From Saturnia japonica (taxonomy: Eukaryota > Arthropoda > Insecta > Lepidoptera > Saturniidae), in assembly GCA_033032175.1 (NCBI GenBank), contig CM065304.1, positions 10,974,001 to 11,038,000 on the forward strand: a stretch of DNA of 64,000 nt. The letters are read 5' to 3'. The position numbers and the translations under genes were made by a program. Below, in pieces: positions 12,100 through 26,300 of this stretch; position 1 is the stretch's first letter; each line of letters opens with the position of its first letter. The notes under the pieces were generated by a model that saw only the letters and a program-made list of their open reading frames with translations, had not been told where the DNA came from and did not search any database.

Positions 12100-14190
12100 T
12101 AAATTCGAAACACAAATACACAACCCTAAATTTGGAATAAATTTGAATTTGGAATTTCTAACCAGACGCCAGATATTTGAGATCAAAGTGACCAGTTCAA
12201 CAAAACGCCAATATCATATGTAAGAACCTAATAAAATTTGATATGCAGAGTTGAGAAACATATTCTTAAACGATGCATAGCGTATGAAATCAACATCCTC
12301 GGCAAGTTTGAAATTTTTCCCCATAAAAGATGGAGAGTTATTCAGTTAGTCGGGACTTTGCAATTAAGGTACTTTTTTCTTCACGATCTCGTTCAGTCAC
12401 TATTAACACAATATCCGGGATAATGTCTTGTTTATTATTAGACATCATTTTGTTTTAGATTTTCATAAGTCCCCATTGATTGATCTTCTGAATACGGTTT
12501 GAAAAATAATTTCTTTAGAAACTATTGCATAATTATGTACTTAACAATTTTGATGACTGTGCTTAATATACTCATATATTTGTTTATTATTATTGTACGT
12601 CGTCTTTTATAACAATATGTGTAACGTTTTATGGTTTCAGTAAATTTTCATTTAGTAACAACAACTTAACTGTATTTACCTTTTGTTTTATTTTTGATTC
12701 GATGAGCTGAACGGTAGTATTGGTGTCATTTATTTTACATTACAATGTATATATACTGATTTTAAGTCATTCATAAAATAGCAAGTTCTTGAATAACCTT
12801 GACATAAATAGGAATATATACAACTAGTAATAATGTCAAGTTTATCATCGTTCAATGATCATAAAACTTCTTTATTATTAATAATAACATATTTACAAAA
12901 TTGTGTGCTAGATGTATTGACATTGCTATTTAATCTCGATTTAATATTATAGGTATTAAGTACTCCTAGATAGTTTGTTAATCGAATTGTTTTTCTGTTA
13001 ATACCTAAATAAACTGATAATAGTGAAATCGTTGATATAATTCAGAAGTTGGTAATAGCTGAATTGAATACAACTCCATGGGTAATTCGCACCGCTCCCG
13101 AACTAACGTTTCACAATTGTTATTTGTTATTAATTTCACGATCGATACGCCGGCTTTTAATGTTTTATAAATACGACGCATTGTTCTATAAGCGACACAA
13201 TACCATACGCCGTTGGCTCCGCTTGAATCCGATATGCGAGCACACAGCCCCGGCTGCTGTCTGACGCATTTTTACAAATGCCAATTATGAAAATATGTCT
13301 TTTACGAGTACATATTTACTTTGTCTTATTATAAAAATTAATCAATAATAAGTTTCCTGATTATATTTCCCGCCTATAAGAATATTTCTCGCGCCGCATT
13401 AATTCGAATTTCTTTTAATCGTAATTTGGTTAAAAATACATTTCATTCTGGTTACTAAGTTATTTGTAACAAGGATTTGTTAAGTTAATACGAGCATTAT
13501 GAGTATTAACGTAGGTATTAATAAAAGTATGTCGGGTGGATGTTTAGTTACCTAAAACGTTCGCGACGAATTCTGAGAAAACCGTTTCGGGAGGCACGTA
13601 CGCGTAAGATTGGCTAAATCTCCAGTGTTCAATATCGTAACATAGGAAAAATAACATATGTTACGTGTACGTACACTTAATATAGGTAAATATAAACAAC
13701 GGACAATTATAATACGGACAATTGAAGTAGATTAATATTCATAAACGTAAGAAAGTAGTGTGTCATTTTTTGTTATAATTTATCGGATAATTTTTCATAA
13801 TTTAGTTATGTGCAAATAACAAATAATTGCAAAGATAGTCCTAAATGTATTAAATAGATAAAATATTTTTAACATTCAGATTATAAGACTATAGAAAATT
13901 ATTTAGACAACAATAGGTACAGAAAAGTTTTCTGTATATAATATGTACAAATTAATGATATAATATTATATTTACAGATTCATGAGTTATACCTAATCTA
14001 AAGACTTAATTACTGCCATATTAAGGTAAAATTTATTATAAGAGATTTTGAACCTTCAACAATATTGTAATTTATAGATCAAAGTTTTATCTTGTATATA
14101 AAATTTTTAAATAAAATAAAATATGTAAGAGCGCTAAGTATTCCTATATAACATTTTGTTTAAAATCTTAATGAGTTTTATTTTCCTTAG
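12100..14190. other. Upstream region of FoxL2
   Basis: Between the dead mariner and the first certain FoxL2 exon. Mostly AT-rich, with one GC- and CpG-richer island at about 13,070-13,265 that includes a TATAAATA word near 13,165. No other gene is recognised. The first coding exon and promoter of FoxL2 may lie here or further upstream. Confidence 0.4.
13073..13082 (+). other. FoxL2: Candidate first coding bases of FoxL2 (ATGG before GTAATT)
   Basis: The certain exon at 14,191 needs an upstream exon that ends one base into a codon. At about 13,078 the sequence reads ATGG followed by gtaattcgc, so an ATG plus G directly before a GT donor would give the correct phase. The match is compatible but the donor is not strong. 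Very short first exons are hard to prove from sequence alone. Confidence 0.15.
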
Positions 14191-14347
14191 GTAATTCGCT
14201 ATACGATAGCCGATTATGCCTTGAGACGAACACATCAACCGCTACTAATTCTCAAAATATCAAAGGTGGAGAAGAATTGTCACGAGTATATCAAACATTA
14301 ACTCTACCGGCGCTGTCATCTAGAGAAGATAAAATTCCAACCGACAG
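14191..14347 (+). CDS. FoxL2: FoxL2 exon, N-terminal linker
   Basis: Acceptor ttttccttag ends at 14,190 and donor ACAG|gtttga follows 14,347. Two bases complete a codon, then an open frame reads [20 protein letters not shown] up to [13 protein letters not shown], leaving two bases. The other two frames contain stops. An in-frame stop lies in the upstream intron, so translation must begin in an earlier exon. The peptide is a low-complexity, Ser/Thr-rich N-terminal region with no domain. Confidence 0.75.
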
Positions 14348-17300
14348 GTTTGATAATTTTTTAACGAAATTCATTTGATGTACTACTATACGTGAAATAT
14401 GTAATAATATACAAAAATTAATATTAATGGCAATTATTGTCTCTATGATTTCAGTTAACTTCTGTCATCCTGTATTTATAAAAATACATTCATTTAAATT
14501 TGTCATCTCTAATTATATTATCCTAAATTATCCATCTTAATCAAATTAGAACCCAGAGTATTTGTTTTATCAAGCTATTTATATAATATTGTGTTCTACT
14601 TTGGATCCGATTTCAAGGGAGTGTTTTATCTCGTTAACTTGTGTGTTTCTTGATCAGTGAAATGAAATATTGAATATAATATTATTGCTTATTTATAGTA
14701 AAGATACGAAGAATAAATCAAATCCTACTACACCGTCGAGTCCTGGAGGCACCGATCCCAAGCAGCAGTCTATAACGCCTTCTTCGCAAGGGTTGACCAA
14801 ACCTCCATATTCATATGTCGCTCTTATAACCATGGCCATACAGAACAGTCAAACAAAACGCGCTACGCTGAGCGAAATTTACGCCTACATCACTAAAGAG
14901 TTTCCATTCTTTGAGAAAAACAAGAAAGGCTGGCAAAACTCTATACGACATAATTTAAGTCTCAACGAATGCTTTATAAAAGTACCAAGAGAAGGGGGTG
15001 GAGAAAGGAAAGGAAATTATTGGACTCTGGGTGAGTTCTACATGATATTGATTTAATAAAATAATGGTAAGTTTTTATGTGGTGTTAAAATATACTTTTT
15101 GTCGATTTTACGTTCTTCATTAGAACTGTTTTTCATGATTGTTTTGTTTATAATTTGCGTTGTGCTCTGCGAATATTTGCTAAGCACTTTTACTTAATTT
15201 TGTTTTTGTTTATCGGCGAATTGCTTGCGGAATATTATGTGTTTTTTCTTCTTATTTTGTTAGTAGTTAGTTAGTTAGTTAGTATTTTGTATTTTTCCGT
15301 TGGTTAGTATAACGTTTATTTTAGATCCACAATGTGGCGAGATGTTCGAGAATGGGAACTTTAGGCGACGCCGGAGAATGAAGAGGCCATTCCGCTCGAC
15401 TCCTTATGTAAAGGGTCTATTCGGCGATGGTTATCACGTGGGCCACGTAGCTCAACACGTTCCAAGCCACATGCAACCGCTACCAATTGGACCTAGAAAT
15501 TACTTTGGTTCCCCTTCACCGTACCATCCGCCTTCGTATCCCAGATATGACGCGTGAGTATATATTTCTTAACATATGTATCATAATCATTTTAAATTAT
15601 TAAATTTATATATTACTCTTCTTATATTATTATGTAACACATGTGGGATAAAGCATAATCTTTCGGATAACTCTTCAAGAAAAAGAGCATTATGTAGTGA
15701 CGATGTGAAAAAGTTAAAAAGCAAGAGAAGTAGAAAATATTAAGTTAGAAAATGTGAATCTGTCTCTATTTGGGATAATGGTATTAAGTCCATATCTATA
15801 TAAACATAGTACAAGGTGTCCAGAAAGGGTATCGGGTATTTGTTTTCGCGCCATATTCGAAACGGGGCGTCTAAAGGGTGCGGGGAGGGGTTCGTGGCGT
15901 CCGCCATTTTGTGGAGTTTTAGTCACGATGGAACAGTACTCGGGGACGCATCGCGCATTTTGCGTACGAGCGTATTATCGTAATGGTGATTCAATAGTGA
16001 CTGCTCAACGTCTCTATCGTGCGGAATATCGTACACGCCACGCGCCAAGTGACGATAGCATTAGGAAATGGATCAGGATGTTCGAGAATACAGGTGCGAC
16101 AGTTAAAATTCAAAACTCTGGTCGTCCTCGTTCAGTTCGCGATGAAGAAACAATTGAAGAAGTTGAGGCGTCGGTTCGTCAAAATCCGTCTTTATCCATC
16201 CGAAAGCGAAGCCAAGCGTTGAACATCAAAAAATCGTCTTTACATTCGATTTTAAAGAAAGACTTACATCTAAAAGCCTATAAAATTCAATTGGTTCAAG
16301 AATTGAAGGATATGGACTATGCTAATCGACTGAATTTTGCGAACGAAATGCTGCAGCGATTTAACAACTTTAACAACATACTGTTAAGTGACGAAGCAAA
16401 TTTTCACCTGAATGGTCATGTTATTAAGCAGAATTGTCGGTACTGGGCAGTGGAGAATCCGAGACGAAAGCATGAGCGACCCCTGCATAGCCCAAAGGTC
16501 GTTATTTGGGCCGCTATGTCTGCTAAAGGCATAATTGGTCCTTATTTTCATGAAGATCAACGAGGCCGAGCAATTAATGTGAATAGTGACCGTTATTGCG
16601 ATATGTTGCGAAATTTTTTGGTCCCAGAGTTGCAGGAGTTTGCAGGTTTCAACTCAAGAACGTGGTTCCAGCAAGATGGGGCCACTTGCCATACCTCAAA
16701 TGACTCAATGGAAGTTGTTAACGAACTATTCCCTAATAAAGTCATTTCGCGAAGGGGTAACATCAACTGGCCTCCCAGAAGCCCCGACCTTAGCCCGCTT
16801 GACTATTTTGCATGGGGATACCTTAAAAGTAAGGTTTATCAAAACAATCCGACGAATCTAACCCAGTTAAAGCAAAACATCAGGTCAGAAATGGCAGCAA
16901 TATCGATAGCTATGTGTCAACGTGTTATCGCCAATCTTCGTTTCCGTTTAGAAGAGTGCCAGCAACGTAACGGTCATCATTTGAATAACATCATCTTTTC
17001 CAAATAATTCTCCAATTCATATGCTAATAATAAACAATAAACTTTTTTATTGCATACAAATAATTTTTGTTTCATTGAACTTACAAATACCCGATACCCT
17101 TTCTGGACACCTTGTATAAAGTAAAGTCGCTACCCGCTGTCTGTCCCTATGTGCGCTTATATCTTAAACCAAGCAATGGATTTTAATGAGGTTTCAGTAC
17201 CACTCAGAGAATTTTTACGGAAAGTTTATATATTATACAATACATTCTAATTAAGTTCTTGTACAGTACAGAAAATTGAATTATTTGTAATTAAGTCGTC

Positions 17301-20300
17301 AAAAAATGATTTTAGGATGCTTACATGGCTTACGCTGGTCTTATGGGAAACAAAATTGTAGTTATTCAAAAAGGCTAGGAAAAAGTCCGAAATGGTATAT
17401 GTTTATCTACTAAGGTTAACTCACAGTAACCATTTTTACCTTCGACATAATAATTTAAAATATTATGTTATTTGCGAAACTTTTTTCTCCCCTTCAGTAT
17501 TAATCTTTATCGAGATTTGTTTGTTAGTTAACTTGAGCGTTTAATGTAAATTAAAATTGTCATTCACAGTTTCCATTTAAATGAATACCGTGGGAGAAAT
17601 AACGAATTTAAAATTCCTCTCAGCAAAACGGTCGCGGTCGTTTAGCCGGCACTCCGCATATATGATGAATTGCGCGTCGCGAATTAATCGCACTATTCTT
17701 AAATATGAAGTTACATAACATACCATCACGCTTGTACCCACAGTTCACTGGGTATGTTCACAGGTCTCATATAATAGTGAGCAAGCCTATTGCCATTGAT
17801 CGGGCACAAACTCCGAGCTTCTACTGATAATTTCATAGAAAAACCCAATAATACATTGCTCGACCTGGGATTCGAACATAGGATCTCGACCATAGTAGTC
17901 ACGTTTAGGACCACTAGGCTAGAAATAATTATGAAGTTATAACCTATCAATATTAAAACGATAAACTTAAATCAGGCTTTTTTAAACTCAAAATACACCA
18001 TTTTGTAAATTGTACCCGTGCGAAGCTGGGGCGGGTCGCTAGTACCTATAAAATAAAATAAATCTAAGAATTTTATCGGTTTTCGTAATATCTATGTGTT
18101 AAAAATTGTATTTTCTACTAGTAAAACAGTTTTAAAATAATAATAAAAAAACGATAAAATTATCGTAAGTAGTATTCAATGTTACAAATTTAATAACCGA
18201 CAACGATCATGATTTTTACTATCCAATTTGATAGTTCTGTATAAACCTGTGAAGATTGATGACCTTCTAACGATGCTCTTAATTTCAAAGGAGTACGTTT
18301 TCAGGAAAAAATTTGAACAATTATTTTCAGGAATACAATAAGCGATATAATATTTAATGCAACATAAGTTGGCAATTTTCATTTTACACAAAAAGTGCCA
18401 CCATAATATACCAGCCTGTAAATGCTTCCCTACGCCTCTTCTCGTAAGAAGGCTTAAACGATGTATTATCGTTTCCAGACGCCGAGAGACTTACAGTTCT
18501 ATATTTTTGATTAAAAAAGATTCTCAACTGAACACTTTCTTTAAGATTTCTTTTCTAACCCGTCTTCGTGTCTTACTGTATATATTGTAATACATAAAAA
18601 TTATTTGCTACATGGTTTGACCTTAATTTGCGGTTTTCTGATCTATCGATCTAACTATTTGGTAGTCACGAATTTATATACTATCATGATCTAATAAAAA
18701 AAGGACAAAACAGGACTGCATTTACTAAAAAAAGACTAGAGCAGTACATAATTATTTTATTATTATGTATGGGGAGAGAGGAAAGAAGAACCATCTTATA
18801 TGGGGACAAGTTGAAAAAGTGTCAATTCCAAATTCAAAAATCCACTAAAATGGCGCTAGCGTAGAAAAAGGGAATGATACTTTTTCGTGATTTTACAGTA
18901 TTTGCTGTTGTAAAACTAAAAAAAAAAAAATTGAACAATAATGGGAAAAGTGTCCCAAGTGGCCAAAAATTTCAAAATAATAAGTTTCGATGCTTCTTTA
19001 AAATATACCTACTTGCTATCGTGGCGCCACCCTAATTTGACGCTTTTCGACGTACACTTTTACATACATATAGATGGTAGGCTGTACTCCTCGTCTCTAG
19101 CCTCCATGTTATTATGATAAATTTGTATAGTTCCACTCAAATATAATAGTTTTCATCAGAGTGTTTTTTAATATTTTGACCAATTATAATGTTGTATTGC
19201 ACGATAATAATATAATATGATTTTTCTTTTGTGAAATATTAAAGTTTAGATAGTTTACTTAGATATTTATATTGAATGGCATAAATATATTAACTACCAT
19301 AGATAATCTTATTATATTAAGTGAGCAATTCTTGTATATATATGTAATTGGTTTCTCGGGAACGGCTCCAACGATTTCAATGAAACTTTGCATTTAGATA
19401 ATGTTTTACATTTCAAGTTTACCTAGATATGTATTTGTTTTTTAAATATAAGACATCGAGCACATCTCAGTATCCCAGATATTTATTTGTTTTAATAGTA
19501 TTTTACATAAAGTATTACGTTTAGTCTATCAAATTTAATACCAACTACATTTATGATTATGTTAAGAGTCAATTATTTTGTAACAAATATTTCAAAACAT
19601 TACACATTATATTTCTTATAAATGAAAACATAATTGAAAGTTACGAATTAATGTCATGACATTACTATTACATTATTAATTATAATAAATATTTACGTTT
19701 CTCATACAAATGTTTACAAAACACTTACTAATGATTTGTTGATATATTATATGTACCATTCCATTTTTATTTCTGTTTCCGTAACTACATATTTTAGTAT
19801 TAGTTGTTTTGATTTTTATTGGATGCTGGTATCACGTTATAATAATGTCAGGTGTGAGTAACCGTGACCTAGGTGACGATTAAAATTGATAACATACATA
19901 CATATCGGTGCGGTATACACACAATGTCTTTACTTTATTAACGAAATTAATAAACAGAGTAATTGAATAAAATTAAAATTTTAAACAATGTTTAAATAGA
20001 TAATAGGTATATTCATGAAATTATAAATCTAATATGGAATAATACCTAATTAATTAGACGTTATTGTACACCAAATAAAAATGTCTGTAATCTAGTTTCT
20101 TTAACAACAGGACTTTTATTAATCTCATACATAGATCATTTTTTCTGGTTTTGTTTTCGTATCATGCGGAGACGTTAATTTATTATAATTAAAAACTGCT
20201 ATCCTCTGAACATTACTATATCCATGTGTTGCATTTAAATATATAAGTTATTTACTTATTGGATGATAAATAATTGAATGGTTAATAGATAAGAATTTTG

Positions 20301-23300
20301 GACCATAATATTTTCTTGTTTCTTACGTTTTAGTTTTTGAACTTATTTTTGTATTTAAATTATTTTGGGGGTTTGTTTTAGCGAGAAAGGGTGTGGTAAT
20401 GCTCATTGGCTTAGCCAGAATTTAAGTCGGGGGCTGGGGTAAGCAAAGGAAGGCTTATTTAAAAATTTGGAATCGTTTGTTAAGTAAAAGAACAGAAAGG
20501 GCGGAAGGCCCACTACCTTACCTTACATTACTTAAGGACTTCATGACCTCTAGAGGGCGTCATATTGAATTCAGCTTGAAGTTATGTATCCTATAACCAG
20601 CGGACAATCAAGATGCTTCCAACGATATCTCATTTTTCAAATTATGTTACGTGGTTTAGAAGAAAATTGTATACAGGTGAACATACATACACACATAACA
20701 GTTATAATCCTCCTTTTCGCTTCGTCGTAGTCGGGTAATTATTATTAAAGTTTTAATTTAAATTGGGTATGTTAACTTTAATCTCTCAATTGTTAAACAT
20801 AAAGTTTGAAAACTGTGAAATTTTCTTTGATATAATAAAATAAGTTCTAATATATTATATTATGTGTAATAGTGCTAGTGAGCTGGGCCAGTAGATGTTC
20901 TACCCTTTCCGGTAGTGTGTGGATCGACCACAGTGAAACCTACCGGATCTTAACATATCTATAAACCATCGTCTCGATGAAACAAATATACAATGAGGTT
21001 ATGAACTTAATCGGTCGTCATTCAGGAGTTATGCGAACACTAACAGACACAGACAACATCTTTACATAAATGATGATTAAGAATACTTAGTGGAATATGA
21101 TATATGACACTACTTTATCGCCCGACGAAGTGGGCGAGCAACCGTTGTTTTTTGTTTGTGGATACGGTTTCTGAATCGTTATGATAATTTACCTACCTAC
21201 TGTACGTCTATGCTTTAGTTAGGGAAGGTGTGAAACCTGAATACATTATTATTTTGAGAAATCAAGGTAAAGAAAATAAAAATGTACATATTGTGGTTAT
21301 TTAAATGTACTGGCGTAATCCAGCTTGATTATTATATATGAAAGTTTCGCATAGAGTTACATCACGTTAAGTTATTTTGATATTTTGCATCCTTGGTGCA
21401 ACACTGTCTCACATTTGCAATGTTTCTCAAAATGTGCTAAGTATGTAGTATTATCGCCTAAAGTACTTCTGCTACTGTTTTTCTTCTCCTTTTAAGTTAT
21501 ATGTAAAAAGTAGAAGTAATATCATAGCCCATTAACCTTATCTAAATCAGGTAGTGGAATTATTTTATATGTTAATAAATCATAAATGCTTCTCCTGTAA
21601 ATCTGTATCTGTATCAGCTTGTATTGCTCGAACAAAAGCAATATTATAGGTGCAAGAGTTTGTTTAAGATTATTATAGAAAAGTTACGGAATCAAGTTTG
21701 TACGTCATTTAAAGTTTGTGATACCGGATTGGTTAGCTGCAGGTGCTATGGGCGGAGTCTATTGACTTTATCTCTAACTGTTCACAGTAAATTGTAAGGC
21801 TTGCAGCGTCTTTGAGGTGATTGAAACGTGTCATCGGGGCGTTACTATTGCTGTGGAAATTGCAGGCTATATTTATTTCGCACGCTGCGCCTGTACGTAA
21901 AATGTGTGGCTATTTTTAATAGGTAGTTTTTTATAATAATTATTTTGAAAATAAGTAATCAATATACATTAGATCACTTTGAATTTTAGATCTTTGAATA
22001 TTTTGTTATTAATAATTAGAAATTTTGACACATCGTTGTGTATTACTGTTAAAAAATGTAAAGGATTACCTAATTTATTAACATTAATTCGTTTTATAAC
22101 GTACTAGTAATCCGCCCAAGCTTCTCACAGGAGCAGTTTACAAAATGGTGTCATTTATGATTGTAAAAGCATGTTCGATTTATTTAGAGTTTATCGCTTT
22201 ATTATTGATAGGTCACAAATTCATAGTCACGAAAAGTGCGCTTTGCTCACGACGCGCAATAATTCATATTCCATAGGAAAGCCGCGGTGCAGGTGGCAGC
22301 AGCGGCGATGCGAAGTGCCGGCCAACCGTTTCGCGATTTCTTTACTTGGGCGTAATTTTATGAAATCTTATACGGTATTCATTGAAATGATATAATGCAA
22401 AGAACAATTTTAATATACATTAAATTCCCAAGTTAGCTAACACATTTATCTGTATAAGGATTAATAGTGAATTGCAGAAAATAGCTACGCAAATAACTTA
22501 ATATTTTTAATTATTATGATGAAAATAAAAATGGTTACTGTGAGTTACCCTTAGGAGATAGATATATACCACTGCATGCCTGTTTTTCTCTAGGCGTTTT
22601 GAACACCTACAACTCTTTAGTACATTGTTTTAATATATTTCTTAAGGTTTAGCCGGCGTAAGCCATGTACAAACTCACTCACTCACTTGAAAACTGAGTT
22701 TTGACGACTTCATTACAAAACATTGGATTTTGTCTGCTATACAAAAACTTAATTGGAATCTATACAGATATTATAAAGCTGAAGAGTTTGTTTGTTTGTT
22801 TGAACGCGCTAATCTCAGTAACTACTTGTTCGAATAGAAAAAAGTATTTTATTGTTGGATAACCCATTTATCGAGGAAGGCTATAGACTATATAATATCA
22901 CGCTACGACCAATAAGAGCAGAGCGTAAATGAAAAATGTTGCAAAAACGGGGAAAATTTATTCCTTTTGAGAGCTTCCATTATGTGACGCAGACGAAGTT
23001 GCGCGGATCAGCTAGTATATTATATACCTATACAAACCTTTCATAAAAATCACTAAATGGTAGTGAAAACCGTAAAAAAACCGTTGTGTTTTTTTTAAAA
23101 AAATAAGCAGACAAACAGACAGAAGCGGATTTTGCGACTTGCTTTTATACTATGTATTGGTTTCATGAACAAATTTTTTGACGAAAATGGTGAAACGAAC
23201 AAAGAGTACTAAAGAAAACGTTTGCTTTTAAACTTTACAAGTAACAATACTACAACCGAAATAGAATTACAGTGTTGGAAATAAGGAAATCTCGTGGGTT

Positions 23301-26300
23301 GTGTGAGCGATAAGTATACGGGAGGTCCATTGCGTTGGACATTGTTATAAACTATGTTTGCAGTACATGGCTGACTCAGCCGGCGGGTGGGCTTGGTTAC
23401 GCAGGCGCGTGCGGCCCAATGGCCCGCAGCCCGCCGGGTTGTTCGCCCCACGGGACGATCCCGCACCAGTCGTCTCCTGTGGCTGTTAACCCTTTCGCCT
23501 CTCATCAACTGCAGGGTCAAGTGAGTTAAACACAGTGTACAATAACGAAATTATAACCATTTTTTATCAAAGGAAAAAAAAATCGTATCACGGCGATGAC
23601 GGGACTGTAACTGGTGGTAAGAACAATGCAATTCAATAACATCGGCGACCACCGAAGAGTCTATATTCCATTGGCAGACGTCGCTGTAATGCTAGCCTCC
23701 TTAAATTTCCGTTCACGTTATGTTTAAATGATCTTTGAATGATTTTAGCAGTCAATAATGAGTTGTAAGCGTGATAAGATGTTTTTTATTTGTAACTATA
23801 TAGTATACAGGGCCTGATCTAGCAATTTTGCTGCCCTTTCCCTCCCTCTCCACGCGGTTTTTACTCAGTAATTATTTTTATTTTTTATATTTAATAATAT
23901 TATTAACCCTTAGCCTATCAATTGAGAAATTAAATATACCCTCTCGTACTTCACGAGCACTAAAATTTTATTAAAATCGGTTAAATAAATTTATTCATTT
24001 TTTTTTGTACGATTTCTAATTTAATATTGAAATTTCTTATACCCTATCAATTGTACAATGATATTTTAAACATCCCTTGTACAAAATTTCATGGGGTTCA
24101 GTCAAAGCGTTTTTAAGTTAAATCCGGACATACAAATAAACAACCAGACAGACAAAAAAATTTATAGCATATTCGTGGTCAGTATGGTTAATATAGTACG
24201 ACTAATAGGGAAATTTAGCCAAAAAATTAACTGTACGGACAGAACTACAAATTTATTAATATAGATAGTCCCCAAGCGGTCTCCAGGAAACGAAATAATA
24301 TTAGAAACTTTCGTTTAACAATTATTCAGTTTAAAAGATAAATGATCACTTTAAAACAAGAGGTTAATTTTATAAATAATAAATAAAACGAAAAAATCCA
24401 ACTGAATATTTTCCCTTCAAGTATCTAGATGGAGTATTAGTAATTGAGATATAGTCCTATGAGGTAACATGATTTTTCGGTAATTTTCTACTCTTTCTCA
24501 GACAGCAATAATTTTCGAGCAATAAAAAAAAATTCTCACTGTTTCATTTGTAAAGTACAGCAAAAAGTATAGTTAACGCCTAAATGAAACTATAGCATGC
24601 TCCCATGATTTCCGTTAGCGTGTTAAGTGTTTCATTTCGATAATTAAAACGAGATTAATATTTGAATAGCGTATCAAAAAGCAATAAAAACGGCATGTTC
24701 GCAAATTACCGCCAGTGTTACCGCTGTCGACTGCTCAATAAACGGGTTTATCGCCAGATTTCTTGTACCTACAATAAAATATATTATATTTTATATATTT
24801 AAGTATCTACTTACCTACTCGTAAAATACAAACAGATACACTATTGACTTTTGTGACTTTTATATTATCTACTTATATAAGAATAAGATATATTTTCAGA
24901 TGCTTGAGACTCGTATTTGATTTTAAATATATATCACAAATACCTACATATTTATATCAACGCTAACCGTTCACCAGAATAGGAATATGTCTTAAATTAC
25001 AAGAGAAGCGAAAAACGTAAAGACTATTTTTTTATACAAGTCCATTTTTAATTCAACATTATTTATTTGCCAATATTTCCAATACTGACCGATAGACTAT
25101 TTTTAGCTTTATAAAGTGTTTATAAGCTGCAATGTACTAAATACCAAATTAAACTCTCGTTACACTTTGTTACATGATGTTAACGTGGAATTTCTTAGTC
25201 CGCGATTTTTTAGTGAACTATTTTTTCTTCCGTTTGTCATTATCGCTTTTTTATAGTAGCTCGGTAAAGTGCTGATACATTCCTGCAATCCTCTCGGCAG
25301 CTGGATATACCTTAGCGGATATCGAAACGTGATAAACTAAAAGAGTATCACTATAGGAGGTTTATTATCATGTGCATGGTGGTCGCGACGGCGTCGTGTA
25401 CAGATCCTACCAAATCTTGATTATTGGGTGTACACCAGTTGATACGAGAACACAACAAGCCTAACACTTCAATGAGTTTTACACCTGGTGTGTAGTATTC
25501 GCGTCATATCCAACAATCTCTCTGGTTAATTAGTATCGTGAGACTCCAACTTAACCAATGAGTGCTTTGTTAATATTTGTCTGTGAATGACGCCAAACTT
25601 CTTTAGTAATAATTATGATAAATAATACTATCGAAACAAAATGAGTGAAACAATATTGACGAAAGACGACGAATCATTCGAATAAATCGATAATAAATAA
25701 GACCGATTTTGGAAACTTACAATATTGTGAAAACTTAACATACTCGTAAGGTCTGATCTCTGTGGGTCTAACATTTACCATTTTAGCTCGAAATAATAGC
25801 TGGCATGGCTGACTTGAAAAAGTGAAATAAAAAAAAAATTATTTACGTTAAAGTTTCTAACACGCTTTGATCATTTTATCAACTTTCACTTGTAACTGAC
25901 AAACAATGTAATCAAATCTTAGAAGTCAATTTTAGCCTACTTCTAATTATCGTATCGAAAGAAAACTTTGTATGTATACGCAGTTCCGATGACAAAACTA
26001 TAATTTGGTATCTTGGAGCCAATCTTATGATGGAGCCATGAGGTAGATAGTGCAACTCTTTAGTGGTTACTAACCAATCTCCCGAATTCAGGTTCAATGA
26101 TTTATTTTGGCGGGTTCAATAGTTTGAGCTTGGTAACGAGTGTCTGTTGATGGAGCTAAGAGTAGATTTATATTTTTTTGTGCGTAACAATAGCGTGGTT
26201 TTTTAATTTACATATTTTTTTGCTATGTATGTAGTGTCGTATTTTAAAGCAACTAAATTAGTATTGTTATATTGTTTCTTAAATCTTTATCGTTTCAGCT

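Larger units (their letters stand above)
15812..17114 (+). mobile_element. Apparently intact mariner-family element (DD41D)
   Basis: Complete DNA transposon of 1,303 bp. Its ends, CAAGGTGTCCAG... at 15,812 and the complement ...CTGGACACCTTG at 17,114, form a perfect 32-bp inverted repeat. It is flanked by TA on both sides (15,810-15,811 and 17,115-17,116), the expected target-site duplication of Tc1/mariner elements. One open transposase frame fills the interior. The perfect repeats and unbroken frame indicate a young insertion. It lies 258 bp after the third FoxL2 exon in the same orientation as the gene. Confidence 0.93.
15554..23363 (+). other. FoxL2: FoxL2 intron 3, 7.8 kb, rich in mobile elements
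   Basis: Intron between the forkhead wing exon and the next coding exon. It holds the apparently intact mariner at 15,812-17,114, a family A SINE, and short repeats listed separately. There is also a CpG-rich patch at about 22,215-22,335, which could be regulatory. No other gene was recognised. Confidence 0.7.

Noticed and set aside
13049..13264. 71-codon frame as a FoxL2 first exon in full
   Set aside because: It ends in a stop without a donor in the needed phase; only the ATGG at about 13,078, in another frame, could fit.
15754..15927. Upstream extension of the DD41D transposase frame to 15,754
   Set aside because: It would start outside the element and run through the terminal repeat; the internal ATG at 15,928 gives the usual transposase N-terminus.
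23209..23520. 103-codon Arg-rich frame on the - strand
   Set aside because: Antisense of a GC-rich FoxL2 exon; such exons commonly leave an open complementary strand.
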